NCBI GenBank assembly: GCA_965223405.1
Contig: CBDCWO010000006.1
Location: 1-64,000, forward strand
Reading direction: 5' to 3'
DNA length: 64,000 nucleotides
From: CBDCWO01 sp965223405
GTDB lineage: Bacteria; Bacteroidota; Bacteroidia; Chitinophagales; Saprospiraceae
The notes under the pieces were generated by a model. The model was not told the origin of the DNA and searched no databases. It saw nothing but the letters and a program-made list of their open reading frames with translations. Below are positions 62,270 through 64,000 of this stretch, piece by piece (position 1 is the first letter of the stretch; each line of letters starts with the position of its first letter). The position numbers were made by a program, and so were the translations under genes.

Positions 62270-63637
62270 ATGAGGATCCTTCCCTTTAACTTGCTACTAC
62301 TTGTCATTTGCATTTTCAGCCACCATTTAATCGCACAAGAACAAAGTCATCCCAATATCATATTCATCATGGCAGATGACCTCGGATATGGTGAATTGGG
62401 CTGTTATGGCCAGAATAAGATTCAGACTCCTCATATTGACCTCATGGCTAATGAAGGCATGCGTTTTACCAATTTCTATGCGGGATCTACAGTCTGTGCC
62501 CCGTCTCGATGTGCCCTTTTGACCGGTAAGCACACCGGACATGCCTATGTTAGAGGCAATTATGAAATTGGTCATTGGAGGTCCTATCTGGGACAATTAC
62601 CCATACCCGAAGATGAAATCACCATCTTTGAAGTTTTAAAACAAAGAAACTATGTGACTTCTTGTTATGGAAAATGGGCAATGGGTCATGCTGCATCTAC
62701 GGGAGCCCCACACTTACATGGCGTAGATGATTTTTTAGGATATAATTGTCAGCGTCATGCGCACAGTTATTATCCATATTATTTGGAAGGAAATAAGGGG
62801 GAAAAAATCTGGCAAACGGGGAATGACAGAAAATCCGGAGGTGCAATTTATTCACATGATGTATTAACCGAACGAGCTTTGGATTTTATTACGGATCATA
62901 AAGACACCAGTTTCTTCCTGTATGTTCCTTATACCATTCCCCACGGACCATTTCAGGTCCCTGATTTGGGCATCTATAAAGATCGAGATTGGGATAACAA
63001 ACTGAAGATTCAGGCAGCGATGATATCGCGTATGGACAAGGACGTCGGACGTATTCTGCAATTATTAAAAAAACTAGGAATCGACGAGAATACCATGGTT
63101 TTTTTCACCAGCGATAATGGAGCCCATGGAGATGGTGGCACCCTTGATTTATTCAACTCTTCAGGTCTATTGCGGGGAAGAAAGCGAGATTTGTATGAAG
63201 GTGGAATACGCGTACCGATGATTGTACGTTGGCCAGGCAAAATTAAGGCAGGATCAACCTCCGATCACCAAGGAGCCTTTTGGGATTTGATGCCTACTCT
63301 TGCCGATATCACCGGGACCAAACCACCCGCTGAAATCGATGGTATATCATTTCTACCTACATTAATGGGCAAAGATCAACCAATACATCACCATTTGTAT
63401 TGGGAATTCTATGAAAAAGGAGGAAAACAGGCAGTGCGTAAAGGGAAATGGAAGGCGGTCAGATTAAATTTGCAGAAGGACTTTTACGGTGCACCGGTAG
63501 AACTTTATAATCTGGAGGAAGACCTGTCTGAAAGTAACAATTTGGCCGATCAATTTCCTGAAATAGTAAGAGAAATGCTCGGTTTGATGAAAGCTAGCCA
63601 TAGCCCTTCCACACACTTTCGGTTTAAAAGTCAGTAG
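62270..63637 (+). CDS. Arylsulfatase (formylglycine type), exported
   Basis: This 455-residue protein has a cleavable signal peptide (LLLLVICIFSHHLIAQ). The metal motif is IIFIMADDLGYGELGCYGQ, and the formylglycine signature is C76-A-P-S-R, with LLTGKHTGHAYVRGN following. The downstream blocks are SCYGKWAMGH, MVFFTSDNGAHGDGG and GGIRVPMIVRWPGK. It is the arylsulfatase-A type, distinct from the two lipoprotein sulfatases at 46-49 kb, and secreted to the periplasm. It probably desulfates glycans or aromatic sulfates. It stands 89 bases after the TM2-cyclase gene in the same orientation. Confidence 0.92.
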   Translation: MRILPFNLLLLVICIFSHHLIAQEQSHPNIIFIMADDLGYGELGCYGQNKIQTPHIDLMANEGMRFTNFYAGSTVCAPSRCALLTGKHTGHAYVRGNYEIGHWRSYLGQLPIPEDEITIFEVLKQRNYVTSCYGKWAMGHAASTGAPHLHGVDDFLGYNCQRHAHSYYPYYLEGNKGEKIWQTGNDRKSGGAIYSHDVLTERALDFITDHKDTSFFLYVPYTIPHGPFQVPDLGIYKDRDWDNKLKIQAAMISRMDKDVGRILQLLKKLGIDENTMVFFTSDNGAHGDGGTLDLFNSSGLLRGRKRDLYEGGIRVPMIVRWPGKIKAGSTSDHQGAFWDLMPTLADITGTKPPAEIDGISFLPTLMGKDQPIHHHLYWEFYEKGGKQAVRKGKWKAVRLNLQKDFYGAPVELYNLEEDLSESNNLADQFPEIVREMLGLMKASHSPSTHFRFKSQ

Positions 63638-63673
63638 TCGGTACCTTGATCCAAATAGTTAACTTGCCCTGAT

Positions 63674-64000
63674 TTATCCATCTCCTCCTCTGCGAGTTTC
63701 AATGATTACCACGCCATTAGCCCCTCTGGAACCGTAGATAGCAGCACTACTGTCCTTTAGAATACTAATATCTTTTACATCTGCCGGTACGATAGAGTCC
63801 AATATACTGCTGTCAGTAATTACACCGTCCACAACGATTAAGGCCGCATTACTACCTAAAAATGAACCTTCTCCTCGTATAATAATATCCTTTCCCTGGA
63901 TTCGAACACCTGCAAACCGGCCTCTGATCAAATCATACATATTCTGAAAGCGGGAAAAGTCTTCATCCTCATTATTCATATTCGCAATCGCGAAGATTTT
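63674..64000 (-). CDS. TonB-plug-only protein, 5' end outside window
   Basis: The frame is open to the right edge; ATG 63979 is probably internal. The visible residues are a TonB-receptor plug-like domain: FQNMYDLIRGRFAGVRIQGK, IIIRGEGSF, AALIVVDGVITD, and KDISILKDSSAAIYGSRGANGVVIIETRRG, then a stop. No beta-barrel follows. Small envelope proteins consisting of only a plug, sometimes with a carboxypeptidase-regulatory domain, occur in Bacteroidota. Convergent with the arylsulfatase gene, 36 bases apart. Confidence 0.7.
   Translation of the reverse strand, partial: KIFAIANMNNEDEDFSRFQNMYDLIRGRFAGVRIQGKDIIIRGEGSFLGSNAALIVVDGVITDSSILDSIVPADVKDISILKDSSAAIYGSRGANGVVIIETRRGGDG

Overview
The window reads as chromosomal DNA of a free-living, probably marine or sludge, Bacteroidota organism (Saprospiria/Sphingobacteriia-like). 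Supporting signs are TAnnTTTG-type promoter boxes (before rpsO, upstream of tRNA-Pro and before the rhamnose isomerase gene), weak Shine-Dalgarno signals, a roughly 290-residue primary sigma factor without region 1.1, a TonB-linked outer-membrane receptor, a DUF2807 protein, a DUF5690 transporter, lipoprotein sulfatases and membrane-bound AraC regulators. Species cannot be named from the sequence alone.

Layout. 1-4.9 kb: two universal stress proteins (the first cut by the window edge), then a coupled solute-binding-protein-like / enoyl-CoA hydratase / CaiB-type CoA-transferase operon. 5-7.3 kb: a ribosome-hibernation-like gene pair, two tiny membrane proteins and mazG. 7.6-11.2 kb: housekeeping rpsO, pnp and the primary sigma factor. 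11.4-17.1 kb: two paralogous membrane AraC regulators, a GSG-repeat lipoprotein and a TonB-linked outer-membrane protein. 17.2-28.5 kb: DUF5690 transporter, zinc alcohol dehydrogenase, AraC regulator, alpha/beta hydrolase, a secreted Cys-rich protein with a lipoprotein partner, a GATase-1 protein, and a phytanoyl-dioxygenase / zinc-ADH / esterase operon. Pseudogene remnants lie at 19.9 and 28.1 kb.

28.5-46.3 kb is the accessory, scarred part. It holds tRNA-Pro with covarying hairpins upstream and copies of its 3' flank repeated 6.6 kb away. It also holds cyclase/TPR signalling proteins, a beta-lactamase-fold hydrolase, araB, an intact IS21 element sitting on a broken HTH gene, gene fragments, and a 2-kb array of about 263-bp repeats mixed with transposase debris.

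46.3-64 kb returns to metabolism: two adjacent lipoprotein sulfatases, a rhamnose isomerase with an NCS1-type permease, an IS1182-like element, a BP74-like lipoprotein, FtsH, a glycosyltransferase/helical-toroid fusion beside a GH130 enzyme, a cyclase-TM2-TPR-SHOCT protein, a third sulfatase and a TonB-plug-only protein cut by the right edge. Sulfatases, rhamnose isomerase and ribulokinase together suggest use of sulfated, deoxysugar-containing polysaccharide, although no complete polysaccharide-utilisation locus is present. The most unusual items are the TM2/SHOCT cyclase, the covarying hairpins with the tRNA-linked repeat family, the transposase-ridden tandem array, the signal-less solute-binding protein in a CoA operon, and two genes whose first membrane helix lies upstream of any ATG, GTG or TTG.
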